Program-made: the position numbers and the translations under genes
Notes under the pieces: generated by a model
What the model saw: the letters and a program-made list of their open reading frames with translations, nothing else
Told to the model about the DNA's origin: nothing
The model's database searches: none
Assembly: GCF_009695905.1 (NCBI RefSeq)
Contig: NZ_VUNA01000008.1
Coordinates: forward strand, 34,764-98,763
From: Mogibacterium kristiansenii
Lineage (GTDB): Bacteria > Bacillota > Clostridia > Peptostreptococcales > Anaerovoracaceae
Length of the DNA stretch: 64,000 nucleotides
Direction of reading: 5' to 3'
In this document: in pieces, positions 34,069 to 43,128 of the stretch
How positions within the stretch are numbered: the stretch's first letter is position 1
How the letters are laid out: every line of letters starts with the position of its first letter

Positions 34069-34956
34069 ATGTCAGACTATATAGTACGAGCAACTGCGGC
34101 AAACGAAACGGTGCGTGCCTTTGCCATCGATTCCACGGAGATGACGGCGACCGCCAGAGAGAAGCATCATACCTTTCCGGTAGTCACTGCGGCCATGGGC
34201 CGGCTGATGGGTGCAACGGCGATGATGGGCTCCATGATGAAGGGAGAAGATGATAAGCTGACGGTGACCATAAAAGGAGACGGTCCCATCGGCCAGATGA
34301 CCGTCACCGTGGACAGCCACGGAAACGTAAAGGGTTTTCCGGCGAATCCGTGTGTGGACATTCCGCTGAAATATGCGGGGAAATTGGATGTAGGCGCTGC
34401 CGTGGGTGCCGGTACCATGACCGTAAGCATGGATTTGGGATTGAAGGAGCCGTACAATGGTCAGGTGGAACTTCAGACCGGTGAAATCGGCGACGATTTT
34501 GCCTATTATTTTACCACTTCGGAGCAGACACCGTCCGCGGTAGGACTGGGCGTAATGATTAATACGGATTCCACGGTTCGCCATGCCGGCGGTTTTATCA
34601 TCCAGATGATGCCGGACGTGGAAGAGGAAACCATCGCGGCCATCGAGAAGGTGCTGCAGAACAGCAAATCCGTCAGCGAGATGATGGAGGCGGGTATGAC
34701 ACCGGAGGATATGATTCAGGCCCTGCTGGGGGATTTGAATCCGGAAATTTTCGAGACGGTGCCGGTTCGGTTCCACTGCGGATGCACCAAGGAGAAAGTG
34801 GCGGGCGCGCTGGCCACTATTCAGACCGGGGAGCTGGATCAAATGATTCAGGACGGAGAAGATATCGAGGTGAAGTGTCACTTCTGCAATTCCACCTATA
34901 AATTCTCGGTGGAGGAGTTGAAGGAAATCCTGGAAAAGCGAAACGAAGAAAAATAG
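34069..34956 (+). CDS. hslO: Redox-regulated chaperone Hsp33
   Basis: Hsp33 is a holdase activated by oxidation of a zinc centre. The C-terminal redox switch is present: a CxC pair (HCGCTKEKV) followed by a CxxC pair (KCHFCNSTY). The N-terminal chaperone domain (GRLMGATAMMGSMMKG, GPIGQMTVTVDSHGNVKG) is typical. It has 295 residues from the ATG at 34069, preceded by AGGAGG; an in-frame extension to 34027 is not needed. Confidence 0.95.
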   Translation: MSDYIVRATAANETVRAFAIDSTEMTATAREKHHTFPVVTAAMGRLMGATAMMGSMMKGEDDKLTVTIKGDGPIGQMTVTVDSHGNVKGFPANPCVDIPLKYAGKLDVGAAVGAGTMTVSMDLGLKEPYNGQVELQTGEIGDDFAYYFTTSEQTPSAVGLGVMINTDSTVRHAGGFIIQMMPDVEEETIAAIEKVLQNSKSVSEMMEAGMTPEDMIQALLGDLNPEIFETVPVRFHCGCTKEKVAGALATIQTGELDQMIQDGEDIEVKCHFCNSTYKFSVEELKEILEKRNEEK

Positions 34957-35002
34957 TTTGTTGAAATAAACAAAAAGCAATATAGAATTTAGTGAAAAAT
35001 AC

Positions 35003-35031
35003 TGGACAAATGCGGCGGGCGGTGGTATCAT
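35003..35031 (+). promoter_or_regulatory. aro operon promoter (TGGACA-17-TATCAT)
   Basis: TGGACA (35003-35008), 17 bases, TATCAT (35026-35031), followed closely by a TATACT. Transcription would begin about 35 bases before the leader peptide. Confidence 0.65.
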
Positions 35032-35074
35032 TATACTCACGTTCACAATTATTGGGGAAAGGAGATACGAAACC

Positions 35075-35167
35075 ATGAACAATCTGTATTTTGCGGCAGT
35101 ATTTTTCTTCTTTTTTGGGTTTTTCTTTTTCAAGAAAGACGTCTTTTGCTGCGGCAGATTCAGGTAG
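35075..35167 (+). CDS. Phenylalanine-rich leader peptide of the aro/pheA operon
   Basis: A 30-codon frame with its own GAAAGGAG site 13 bases upstream encodes a peptide with 12 Phe: residue 6, 10-14, 16-19, 24 and 29. The runs FFFFF and FFFF are separated by one Gly. It is directly followed by a strong intrinsic terminator and then aroF-aroB-aroA-pheA, whose end product is phenylpyruvate, the precursor of Phe. This is the architecture of ribosome-mediated attenuation as in enterobacterial pheA. The peptide itself probably has no other role. The gene is too short for routine annotation. Confidence 0.85.
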   Translation: MNNLYFAAVFFFFFGFFFFKKDVFCCGRFR

Positions 35168-35225
35168 AGGTGGTTTCTTTTTCTGAATTGGAATGATGGC
35201 CTGCAGCTTGCTGCAGGCTTTTTTT
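35148..35225 (+). promoter_or_regulatory. Phe attenuator: antiterminator and terminator
   Basis: Terminator: GCCTGCAG (35199-35206), loop CTTG, CTGCAGGC (35211-35218), then seven T. Competing antiterminator: GCTGCGGC (35148-35155, codons 25-27 of the leader) pairs with GCCTGCAGC (35199-35207) with one bulged base and removes the terminator's left arm. A ribosome stalled at the Phe codons leaves 35148-35155 free; one reaching the stop codon covers it. ATTCAG (35159-35164 region) with CTGAAT (35183-35188 region) can form an additional pairing. Confidence 0.8.
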
Positions 35226-35242
35226 AGTTACGGAGGGTATGA

Positions 35243-36253
35243 ATGATTATCACACTGAAACCTCATACAGAGGAAGAGCAGAAAGATCAATTGATGCGTT
35301 GGCTGTCCGGAAGGGGACTGGAGGTTGATGTATCGGAAGAGGACGACCATGAATTGCTGCGGCTGATTGGAGATACATCCGTAGTGGATGTGAGCATGGT
35401 GGAAATGCTGAACATGGTGCAGAACGTGCGAAAGATTTCCGCACCCTATAAGAAGGCCAACCGCCTGTTTCACCCAAAGGATACCGTCGTGGATGTGCAC
35501 GGTACAAAAATTGGCGGGGGATATTTTTCCGTAATTGCGGGACCCTGCTCTGTGGAATCCGAAGAGCAGATTATCGGAATTGCCAAACGGGTGAAAGCCG
35601 CCGGGGCCACCATGCTGCGAGGCGGTGCTTTTAAACCCCGGACGTCCCCCTATGCGTTTCAAGGAATGAAGGCCGACGGCATCGAACTGCTGGTGAAGGC
35701 CAAGAAAGCCACCGGTCTTCCCATCGTTACGGAAATCATGAATGAGAATCACCTCCCGCTGTTTGAGGAGGTCGATGTGATTCAGGTGGGGGCTCGGAAC
35801 ATGCAGAATTTCGAACTGCTGAAAGCATTGGGAAAGACACGGAAACCGATTCTCCTGAAACGGGGATTGGCCAACACCCTGAAGGAATTGCTGATGAGTG
35901 CGGAATACATCATGGCGGGAGGAAACGAGAACGTCATCCTGTGCGAGCGAGGCATCCGCACCTTTGAACCGTATACCCGGAACACACTGGACATCTCCGC
36001 CGTTCCGGCGCTGCACGAGCTGACCCACCTTCCGGTGGTGGTGGATCCCAGCCATGCTACGGGCAAGGCATCTTTCGTGGATTCCATGGCTTCGGCGGCA
36101 GCGGCCTGCGGAGCGGACGGCATCATGATTGAAGTGCACAACGACCCGGCCCATGCTTTAAGTGACGGTCCCCAGTCCCTCACGCCGGATCAGTTTGATG
36201 GAGTGATGGAGAAAATCCGCAGGGTGCGTGCTGCGGTGGGAACGGAGAATTAA
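35243..36253 (+). CDS. aroF: 3-deoxy-7-phosphoheptulonate (DAHP) synthase, type I-beta
   Basis: The enzyme condenses erythrose 4-phosphate and PEP, the entry reaction of the shikimate pathway. An N-terminal ferredoxin-like domain of about 85 residues precedes the TIM barrel, as in the I-beta group. Barrel signatures are VIAGPCSVES, MLRGGAFKPRTSPYAFQG, PILLKRG and VVDPSHATGK. It has 336 residues. A CGGAGGG site follows the attenuator terminator directly. First structural gene of the operon. Confidence 0.95.
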   Translation: MIITLKPHTEEEQKDQLMRWLSGRGLEVDVSEEDDHELLRLIGDTSVVDVSMVEMLNMVQNVRKISAPYKKANRLFHPKDTVVDVHGTKIGGGYFSVIAGPCSVESEEQIIGIAKRVKAAGATMLRGGAFKPRTSPYAFQGMKADGIELLVKAKKATGLPIVTEIMNENHLPLFEEVDVIQVGARNMQNFELLKALGKTRKPILLKRGLANTLKELLMSAEYIMAGGNENVILCERGIRTFEPYTRNTLDISAVPALHELTHLPVVVDPSHATGKASFVDSMASAAAACGADGIMIEVHNDPAHALSDGPQSLTPDQFDGVMEKIRRVRAAVGTEN

Positions 36254-36254
36254 C

Positions 36255-37244
36255 ATGGAGTTACGACAAATAGGGACCGCTCTCGCGGAGGTTCAGCGAG
36301 GGGGAAAAATATGCATCATTTCCGACCGCAACGTGGCGTCGCTGTACATGGATATCTGCAGGGAGAGCCTGGAAGAGGCCGGCTATGGTGTGTGGGAATA
36401 CGTTCTTCCGCCGGGAGAAGCCTCCAAAAACGGAACGAATTATCTTCGGATTCTGGAATATCTGGCGGCGGTGCCCTTCACCCGAAGCGACGGCATCGTA
36501 GCGCTGGGCGGCGGCATGGTGGGCGATCTGGCCGGATTCGCGGCGGCGACCTACATGCGGGGAATCAACGTGTATCAGGTGCCTACCACCTTGCTGGCGG
36601 CAGTGGATTCTTCCGTCGGCGGAAAGACCGCCATCGACCTTCCTTCCGGGAAGAACCTGGCGGGAGCGTTTCATCAGCCGAAACTGGTTTTACAGGACAG
36701 TCGCCTCTTGAACACCTTGCCGTCGGATGTTTACCGGGAGGGTATGGCGGAAGTCATCAAATACGGGATGATTCACGATCGAAAGCTGTTCAAAAGGCTG
36801 GAGAATCCGACGGAGGTTCGAAATTCGTTAGACGAGGTGATTGAAACCTGTGTGGGTATAAAAAAAGAATACGTGGAGGCGGACGAATTCGACCGAGGTC
36901 TCCGGCACAAGCTGAATTTCGGACATACCCTGGGACACGCCATGGAACAGGCGGAGGGTTACCGGTTGAGCCACGGAGATGCGGTGGCCAAGGGGATGTA
37001 CTGGATAACCCGAATTTCTGCAGAACAGGGCTGGTGCAGTCGGGAGACGCTGGCTGCGCTGGAGCAGCTGCTTCGGAAATACGATTTTAATCTGACATTG
37101 CCGGAGAATCGGGAAGAAATCTACCGAATCCTCTGTTCCGACAAGAAGCGCCAAGGGGATACCATCCGAATGGTGATTCCGGAGGAAGTGGGAAGATGCG
37201 CTATCCGGGAATTCCACATCCGGGAGGTGAAAGATCTGCTATGA
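36255..37244 (+). CDS. aroB: 3-dehydroquinate synthase
   Basis: AroB converts DAHP to 3-dehydroquinate using NAD+ and a divalent metal. Signatures include GGGMVGDLAGFAAATYMRG, PTTLLAAVDSSVGGKTAID and metal-ligand segments EVIKYGMI, NFGHTLGHAME and the later HGDAVAKGM. It has 329 residues from the ATG at 36255, two bases after the aroF stop. Its stop overlaps the aroA start as ATGA. Confidence 0.95.
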   Translation: MELRQIGTALAEVQRGGKICIISDRNVASLYMDICRESLEEAGYGVWEYVLPPGEASKNGTNYLRILEYLAAVPFTRSDGIVALGGGMVGDLAGFAAATYMRGINVYQVPTTLLAAVDSSVGGKTAIDLPSGKNLAGAFHQPKLVLQDSRLLNTLPSDVYREGMAEVIKYGMIHDRKLFKRLENPTEVRNSLDEVIETCVGIKKEYVEADEFDRGLRHKLNFGHTLGHAMEQAEGYRLSHGDAVAKGMYWITRISAEQGWCSRETLAALEQLLRKYDFNLTLPENREEIYRILCSDKKRQGDTIRMVIPEEVGRCAIREFHIREVKDLL

Positions 37245-38488
37245 AGAGAATTGATATCTTGCCGTCCAAATCGGCAGCGCATCGAATGCTGATTGCCGCT
37301 GCGCTCTGTGAGGAACCCTGCGATGTAATCCTTTCGGAACGTTCCCTGGATATAGAAGCCACCGAAAACTGCCTGGCGGAAATCCATCGGGTGCGAAAGG
37401 AAGGGGCGACGCCGGAAGGAAATGGCGAAGCGGTAGAGGAAGCGCAGCTGCACTGCGGTGAGAGCGGGTCCACCTTCCGCTTTCTGATTCCACTGGTAGC
37501 GGCGCTTGGGATGGACGCGAAATTCTATCCCGAGGGACGACTTTCTCAGCGCCCCCTGTCGCCGCTGGTGGAAGAACTGGAGAAAAAGGGGGTTACCTTT
37601 TCACCTTTAGGTGCGAATCCATTTCATGTGAAGGGGCAGCTGGAGCCGGGGGCTTTCCGCATCCCGGGAAACGTGTCCTCTCAATACATCACCGGATTGC
37701 TGATGGCACTGCCGCTGCTGGCGGACGACAGCACCATTCGGGTGACCGGAGAACGGCAGTCTGTGGGGTATGTGAATCTGACCCTGCAGGTATTGCGCGA
37801 ATTCGGTATTGAAATCATTACAGAACGAATGGGAGAGGAATTGGTGTATCGGATCCCGGGAAATCAGAAATATCGAAGCCCGGGAACCTGCAAGGTGGAA
37901 GGAGATTGGTCCAATGCGGCCTTCTGGCTCACCGCCGGTGTGCTGGGGGAGGAGGCGGTTCAGGTGACCGGCCTGAATCCGAATTCGGCCCAGGGAGACC
38001 GAAAAATAGTGGAACTGCTCCGCCGATTTGGCGCAAAAATAGAAGTTCAAGAGGATACGGTTACCGCCTATCCCTCCGGACCGTCTCTGCGGGGGATTGT
38101 CATCGATGCGTCCCAGATTCCGGACATGGTGCCGGCACTGGCATTGGTGGCATTGGCAGCAAATGGGACAACGGAAATCCGCCATGCGGAGCGGCTTCGT
38201 CTGAAGGAAAGCGACCGGCTGATGTCTGTTACGGAAGTACTGAACGCTTTAGGCGGCCGGGTGGAAGAGCGGCCGGATGGATTGGTGATTACCGGAAGGG
38301 GCGTTCTTTCTGGCGGAAGAGCGGATGGATATAACGACCATCGAATCGTCATGATGGCGGCCATCGCCTCCCTGATTACAACCGATAAAGTAATTCTGAC
38401 CGGCAGCGCGGCGGTAAACAAATCCTATCCGACTTTTTTTACCGTATTGGAAGAGAACAAAATGGGAAATAACCTTGAGAGGAGATAG
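37241..38488 (+). CDS. aroA: 3-phosphoshikimate 1-carboxyvinyltransferase (EPSP synthase)
   Basis: AroA transfers enolpyruvyl from PEP to shikimate 3-phosphate. Signatures are PSKSAAHRMLIAAAL, the LHCGESGSTFRFL block, SSQYITGLLMALPLL and RLKESDRL, then DGYNDHRIVMMAAI. It has 415 residues. The start overlaps the aroB stop by four bases and GGGAGGTGA lies upstream within aroB. aroC, aroD, aroE and aroK are not in this window. Confidence 0.95.
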   Translation: MKRIDILPSKSAAHRMLIAAALCEEPCDVILSERSLDIEATENCLAEIHRVRKEGATPEGNGEAVEEAQLHCGESGSTFRFLIPLVAALGMDAKFYPEGRLSQRPLSPLVEELEKKGVTFSPLGANPFHVKGQLEPGAFRIPGNVSSQYITGLLMALPLLADDSTIRVTGERQSVGYVNLTLQVLREFGIEIITERMGEELVYRIPGNQKYRSPGTCKVEGDWSNAAFWLTAGVLGEEAVQVTGLNPNSAQGDRKIVELLRRFGAKIEVQEDTVTAYPSGPSLRGIVIDASQIPDMVPALALVALAANGTTEIRHAERLRLKESDRLMSVTEVLNALGGRVEERPDGLVITGRGVLSGGRADGYNDHRIVMMAAIASLITTDKVILTGSAAVNKSYPTFFTVLEENKMGNNLERR

Positions 38489-38492
38489 AGAG

Positions 38493-39638
38493 ATGCCTAA
38501 TTTGGAAGAGTACAGAGAGAAAATCGATGAAATTGACCGCACCCTGATTGAGAAGGTGGATGAACGGATGCGCGTGGCGGAGGGCATTGCGAAATACAAG
38601 CAGGCCAACAACCTGGAGATTGTGGATCCGCTGCGGGAACGGGCGCTGATGGAGAAGATTACCGAGGATTCGGCCAGCGATATGGCGTATTACAACCGGA
38701 TGCTGTTCAGTCTGCTGATGGAGATGAGCGCGGATCACCAGAGACAGGTGACCCACACGGAGTCTCGGGTGGTAAAAGAAATTCGTCAGGCACTGAAGGA
38801 CACGTCGCCGATTTTCCCGGAGATGGCGGTAGTGGCGTGTCAGGGCGTGCAGGGCGCGTATTCACAGGACGCCTGCGAGCGATTCTTCAAGATGCCGAAA
38901 ATCATCTATACAAAGAATTTTAAAGGGGTTTTCGCGGCTATCGATGAGGGTCTGTGCCGATACGGAGTGCTTCCGGTGGAGAACAGCACTGCCGGTTCGG
39001 TGAACCGTGTCTATGATTTGATGCGGACCTATGATTTTCACATCGTGAAGAGCATTAAAATCAAGATTGAGCACAGCCTCCTGGTGAACAAAGGGGTACA
39101 GAAGGCGGATATCAAGGAAATCATTTCTCAGGAGCAGGCCCTGTCGCAGTGCGATGAGTACCTGCGGAGGGAATTCCCGGAAGCGAAGATTACGGTGTGC
39201 GAAAACACAGCGGCGGCGGCGAAATACCTGTCGGAATCCGGCCGAAGGGATGCGGCGGCGCTGGGTGCGGAAATCAACGGAGCGTATTACTCCCTGGAAA
39301 GCCTGGAACGGGCGGTGCAGGACAGCGATAACAATTACACTCGTTTTATCTGTATCACGAAACCTCTGGAAATCTATCCGGGCGCAAACAAGACCAGTTT
39401 CATGTGTACCACGGAGCACACGCCGGGTTCCCTGTACAAAGTGCTCTCCGCCATCAATGCCTGCGGAATCAATATCACCAAGCTGGAGTCCCGACCGATT
39501 CCGGGAAGTGATTTCGATTTCCGCTTCTATTTCGACTTTGAAGAATCCGTATACACAGAGCAGTTCATCCGACTGATGAATCATCTGGAAGGGGTGTGCA
39601 AGGATTTTCGCTATTTGGGAAGCTACATTGAAGTGTAG
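38493..39638 (+). CDS. pheA: Chorismate mutase/prephenate dehydratase (P-protein)
   Basis: The bifunctional enzyme converts chorismate to prephenate and then phenylpyruvate, committing flux to Phe. Residues 1-85 are an AroQ-type chorismate mutase (EKIDEIDRTLIEKVDERMRV). A prephenate dehydratase domain follows (GVQGAYSQDA, PVENSTAGSVNRVYD). Residues 300-381 are an ACT domain with HTPGSLYKVLSAINACG and the LESRP motif that binds Phe for feedback inhibition. It has 381 residues and a GAGGAG site. It is the last gene of the operon, which explains why the leader peptide counts Phe. Confidence 0.95.
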   Translation: MPNLEEYREKIDEIDRTLIEKVDERMRVAEGIAKYKQANNLEIVDPLRERALMEKITEDSASDMAYYNRMLFSLLMEMSADHQRQVTHTESRVVKEIRQALKDTSPIFPEMAVVACQGVQGAYSQDACERFFKMPKIIYTKNFKGVFAAIDEGLCRYGVLPVENSTAGSVNRVYDLMRTYDFHIVKSIKIKIEHSLLVNKGVQKADIKEIISQEQALSQCDEYLRREFPEAKITVCENTAAAAKYLSESGRRDAAALGAEINGAYYSLESLERAVQDSDNNYTRFICITKPLEIYPGANKTSFMCTTEHTPGSLYKVLSAINACGINITKLESRPIPGSDFDFRFYFDFEESVYTEQFIRLMNHLEGVCKDFRYLGSYIEV

Positions 39639-39659
39639 AAAATTGAAAAAGTTGATATA

Positions 39660-39688
39660 TAGACAAGGTAAGTCCGGTGTTTTATAAT
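39660..39688 (+). promoter_or_regulatory. Methyltransferase promoter (TAGACA-17-TATAAT)
   Basis: TAGACA (39660-39665), 17 bases, TATAAT (39683-39688), 38 bases before the ATG. Confidence 0.75.
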
Positions 39689-39725
39689 ATCTACAGAACA
39701 AATGATTAAGGAAAGATATTAGAAT

Positions 39726-41042
39726 ATGAGTATATTAACGGATTTACAGAATGGGCTGGAACAGGGAAAGATGCTGGCGGGAGCGAAGGCGGATGTCGTC
39801 TTCGACCGGGTGGCGCAGCACAATCCCATCCCCGATGAAGAGAGCCGAAACGCCTTGGTTCTGGGAGATAATTTGGCCTATATGCAGGGGCTTTTGGAAA
39901 ATGGATATGAGGGTCGGTTTCGTCTGATTTACATCGATCCTCCTTTTTTTACCAAAAGCAAATTCAACGCCACCATCGACCTGAAGGACCGAACCGGGAA
40001 GAATCACAAAATCAAGCATTTGGCGTACGACGATACCTTTGAGCGAAGCCTGGAATGCTACGTGGAGAATATGACGGCACGGTTAATCCTCATGCGGAAG
40101 CTGCTGGCAGAGGACGGACTGATTTGGGTGCACCTGGATTGGCACTCCGCCCACTATATGAAGCTGATCATGGATGAGGTGTTCGGGACGAAAAATTTTC
40201 AGAACGAAATTATCTGGCAGTACAAATCCGGCGGCAGCGGAAAGAGGCATTTCTCTCGGAAACACGATACCATCCTGGTGTACAGCAAGACCGCCTATTA
40301 CCACTTGAACGTGCCGAAGGAAAAATCCTACAACCGAGGGCTGAAGCCGTACCGTTTCAAAGGCGTGAAGGAGTACAAAGATGAGTACGGCTGGTATACC
40401 ATGGTGAACATGAAGGATGTGTGGTCCATCGATATGGTGGGGCGGACCTCGGCGGAGCGAAACGGGTACGCGACCCAGAAGCCGACGGAGCTGCTGCGGC
40501 GGATTATCGAAGCCACCACGGAAGAAGGAGACTACTGTGCGGATTTCTTCTGCGGCTCCGGAACCCTTCCGGAGACGGCAGAGGCGCTGAACCGCCACTG
40601 GGTGGGCTGCGATACGGAGCCTTTGGCAATTTCCACTACTCGAAAAAGACTGGAGGCTCTGGAGGGAACATACGACTACTTCCGCCAGCGGACCGGCAAC
40701 AAATACGGTTGGTTTTCGGTAGAAGTGGAGGATTCTGTTCCTTTAGAAAACGGCAAAAACATGTATACGTGCAAGGTCAATCAGTTCCGACCGGAAATCG
40801 ATTACGGTCATATTCCGTTAAAGGATCGGGATTTGGCCATGAAAATAGGCATTGAAGCGCCGGAGCAATATATCGACCATGTGATGGTGGATCCGGATTA
40901 CGACGGTACCTTCCGGGGGCGACACCTTATCAGTGAAACTCCGAGTCAATTCCAATTCCAATCAAATGGGAATTATGCAATAATTCTGGTAGACGTGTTC
41001 GGAAAGGAATATTTCTATGATGGACGAAAAGAAAAGCGATAA
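39726..41042 (+). CDS. Orphan DNA N6-adenine (or N4-cytosine) methyltransferase, beta class
   Basis: The 438-residue protein has the beta-class motif order, with the catalytic DPPF motif first (residues 71-74, YIDPPFFTKSKF) and the AdoMet motif DFFCGSGT later (273-280), followed by VGCDTEP. This resembles type III Mod subunits or solitary methyltransferases. A region of about 110 residues after the catalytic domain may recognise the target. No restriction gene, specificity subunit or nuclease lies next to it; neighbours are pheA and a YitT-family gene. It is probably a regulatory or maintenance methylase. Base composition is like its neighbours, so it seems resident. Confidence 0.85.
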   Translation: MSILTDLQNGLEQGKMLAGAKADVVFDRVAQHNPIPDEESRNALVLGDNLAYMQGLLENGYEGRFRLIYIDPPFFTKSKFNATIDLKDRTGKNHKIKHLAYDDTFERSLECYVENMTARLILMRKLLAEDGLIWVHLDWHSAHYMKLIMDEVFGTKNFQNEIIWQYKSGGSGKRHFSRKHDTILVYSKTAYYHLNVPKEKSYNRGLKPYRFKGVKEYKDEYGWYTMVNMKDVWSIDMVGRTSAERNGYATQKPTELLRRIIEATTEEGDYCADFFCGSGTLPETAEALNRHWVGCDTEPLAISTTRKRLEALEGTYDYFRQRTGNKYGWFSVEVEDSVPLENGKNMYTCKVNQFRPEIDYGHIPLKDRDLAMKIGIEAPEQYIDHVMVDPDYDGTFRGRHLISETPSQFQFQSNGNYAIILVDVFGKEYFYDGRKEKR

Positions 41043-41916
41043 GGGAAAGAAGTTTTTGCGTTCTGCGATTGTGGTGGTATGTTCCGCTTTTGCCGGTTCT
41101 GCCGCCCAGATTTTCGTGATGATTCCTAACGGACTGACCTCCGGCGGACTGCCGGGCATCGTGCGAATCATCACTCATTTTATGCCGTGGAACTATTCGC
41201 TGGTGTACTACTGCTTCGGCATGGCCGTGGTGGCATTGGTGTACTTCACCTTGGGGTGGAAGGATGTGCAGAAAATCATCGCCCTGTCCATCGCCTATCC
41301 GGTCATCATGTACGGCATGGAGCAGGTGGATTTCAGTCTGCTGTCCCACAAGGATCCGTTCCTGGCTTCCGTACTGGTGGGTGTGCTGTACGGCGCCGCC
41401 ACCGGTATCGGTTACATCGACGGGTTTTCCTCCGGCGGCACGGATTCTATCGCTCGGGTCATCAAATTTCGGCTGATGAAACACGTTCCAATCGGGCGTA
41501 TTATGCTTTTCCTGGACGGATCGGTCATCGTGATGTCCGCCTTCGTCTTTGACCGGAACGTGGCCTTCTATGCGTTGATTACTGTTTTTATCACCAGTAA
41601 AATAACGGAATCGATTCTTCTGGGTATTTCTGGGGTGCAGGTGTCCGTAGCGGTAATTACGAATGAGCCGCAGCTGCTGGTGGATTTCGTGATGCACGAG
41701 ATGCACCGCGGTGTGACCACCTATACCTCCACCGGAGAATATACGAAAACGGAACGGAGGTCGGTGCAGATTATCTGTTCTCCGCGGGAGAGCTTGCAGA
41801 TTAAAAGTTTTCTGGCGGAGCACGATGAGCACGCCTTTGTGACGGTGACAAAGCTGAGCAGCGTCTGGGGGCTGGGAAGGGGCTTCTCCGACATCCACGA
41901 GGTGGACAACAACTAG
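41017..41916 (+). CDS. YitT family membrane protein
   Basis: The 299-residue protein has five or six hydrophobic segments with the family's GLTSGGLPGI, PVIMYGMEQVDFSL and GIGYIDGFSSGGTDSIARV blocks, then a C-terminal DUF2179 domain (RSVQIICSPRESLQIKSFL). Function is not established; a role in small-molecule transport is often assumed. The ATG overlaps the methyltransferase by 26 bases (an AAGGAA site lies upstream), so the two are co-transcribed. Confidence 0.88.
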   Translation: MMDEKKSDKGKKFLRSAIVVVCSAFAGSAAQIFVMIPNGLTSGGLPGIVRIITHFMPWNYSLVYYCFGMAVVALVYFTLGWKDVQKIIALSIAYPVIMYGMEQVDFSLLSHKDPFLASVLVGVLYGAATGIGYIDGFSSGGTDSIARVIKFRLMKHVPIGRIMLFLDGSVIVMSAFVFDRNVAFYALITVFITSKITESILLGISGVQVSVAVITNEPQLLVDFVMHEMHRGVTTYTSTGEYTKTERRSVQIICSPRESLQIKSFLAEHDEHAFVTVTKLSSVWGLGRGFSDIHEVDNN

Positions 41917-41930
41917 AATAGCGTGAATTA

Positions 41931-41972
41931 AAAACGCATCCGTACGGGATTAGAATGTACGGATGCGTTTTT
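41931..41972. terminator. Bidirectional terminator between YitT and YprB genes
   Basis: AAAACGCATCCGTAC (41931-41945) pairs with GTACGGATGCGTTTT (41957-41971). It serves both converging genes; the right arm encodes the last residues of the YprB protein. Confidence 0.88.
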
Positions 41973-43077
41973 CGATGTCTTCGGCGGTGAGCTGAGCCAG
42001 CATGTTGAGAGCGGAGTAGGAAAGATCGTCCCCCTCTTTGAGGATTAGATAGCCGTTCACGTATTCGCCCATCTGTTCCAAAACCTCCCGATGAGCGTCT
42101 CGAAGCTTCAAGCCGGAGACGTCTGCATACAGGGCATTATTGTAGGATTCCAGTGGCAGGGTAATCCGGTAGTCGGCGGTGCGTGCCCGAAATTCCCCTT
42201 GGAGAGGATTGTGGGCATCCGGGAAAATCGATGCGTTCAGAGGGAACGGCAGTTCCTCTTCCCGGTAATACACCCGGGTGTTCACGTCCGGATTCATCGC
42301 CGTCATCTTCTCTACGGAGCAATGCTGAAGGCCGGACAGCTGCAGTTTGTTTCCGGAAATCTTCGGCCGCAGGGACAGACCGGCATCCGGGAGGAGCGGA
42401 AATCCGTAGTTGGCCTGGGCTTGATGAAAGTCCCCGTGAAGCAGGAGAGATTGTCCTTCGTCGGAAAACAGACGCCGCAGAATTCGGTAGAGCTGCACCA
42501 CGTCCTCTCGGTTGTGGGTGAGAAGAACCTTCTCCAGCATCCCGCTGTGGCTTGTGACGTATTCGTAATAAAGGCGAACGCTTTCCCGGCCGGAGATGGC
42601 ATCGATTCGGTCGGTTCCGATGTGAAAAAAATTCTCCACGGATTTCTGGGAGAGGGCGGACAGCTGTCCCGGAAGTCCGGTGTTCCGCCGAATCCAGGAG
42701 TACAGATCCAGGTTGTACATCTTAAGTGTAAAAGGAAAATGAAGGGCCTCCAGTCGCCGGTTCATAAAAGGAATATCGAAGGACGTACCGTTGTAGGTTA
42801 TCAGGAAGTCCGTTTTCTGCTCATTCAGAAAATCCAAAGTAGCCCGGAGAACCCGGTCCTCTTCATAGGGATCTTCCGCCAGAAACTGAGTTACGGATAT
42901 TTCATTTTCTCCCGACGGAATAAGCAGTGCCGTCATGATGACGCGGCTGGTATTCCGTCCGTTGGCGAAACCGGTGGTTTCGATATCGAAGATGCAGGGC
43001 TTGAGAGAACCATAGTATCGCCGGTACAGGGAACCGCTCAGTTCCGGCATTTTATATTTTCTGCAAAATTTTTTCAA
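41950..43077 (-). CDS. Ribonuclease H-like exonuclease domain protein (YprB family)
   Basis: The 375-residue protein has DEDD-exonuclease motifs: Exo I CIFDIETTG, Exo II TYNGTSFDIPF and Exo III THNREDVVQL. The fold matches YprB/RNase H-like_2. The remaining C-terminal part is a less conserved beta-rich region without the TPR repeats of some Bacillus members. Its substrate is not known; DNA or RNA 3'-end trimming is plausible. Its stop codon lies inside the bidirectional terminator. Confidence 0.85.
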   Translation of the reverse strand: MKKFCRKYKMPELSGSLYRRYYGSLKPCIFDIETTGFANGRNTSRVIMTALLIPSGENEISVTQFLAEDPYEEDRVLRATLDFLNEQKTDFLITYNGTSFDIPFMNRRLEALHFPFTLKMYNLDLYSWIRRNTGLPGQLSALSQKSVENFFHIGTDRIDAISGRESVRLYYEYVTSHSGMLEKVLLTHNREDVVQLYRILRRLFSDEGQSLLLHGDFHQAQANYGFPLLPDAGLSLRPKISGNKLQLSGLQHCSVEKMTAMNPDVNTRVYYREEELPFPLNASIFPDAHNPLQGEFRARTADYRITLPLESYNNALYADVSGLKLRDAHREVLEQMGEYVNGYLILKEGDDLSYSALNMLAQLTAEDIEKRIRTF

Positions 43078-43128
43078 AATACCCCTTCCTTTCCGGTGAA
43101 TGAAGTGCTATAATGTCAGAGTTGCTTT

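Noticed and set aside
34957..35002. Terminator after hslO
   Set aside because: TTTGTT/AAACAA can pair, but the stem is short and has no proper U-tail.
39726..41042. Type III restriction-modification system
   Set aside because: The methyltransferase resembles Mod subunits but no Res helicase-nuclease gene is adjacent.
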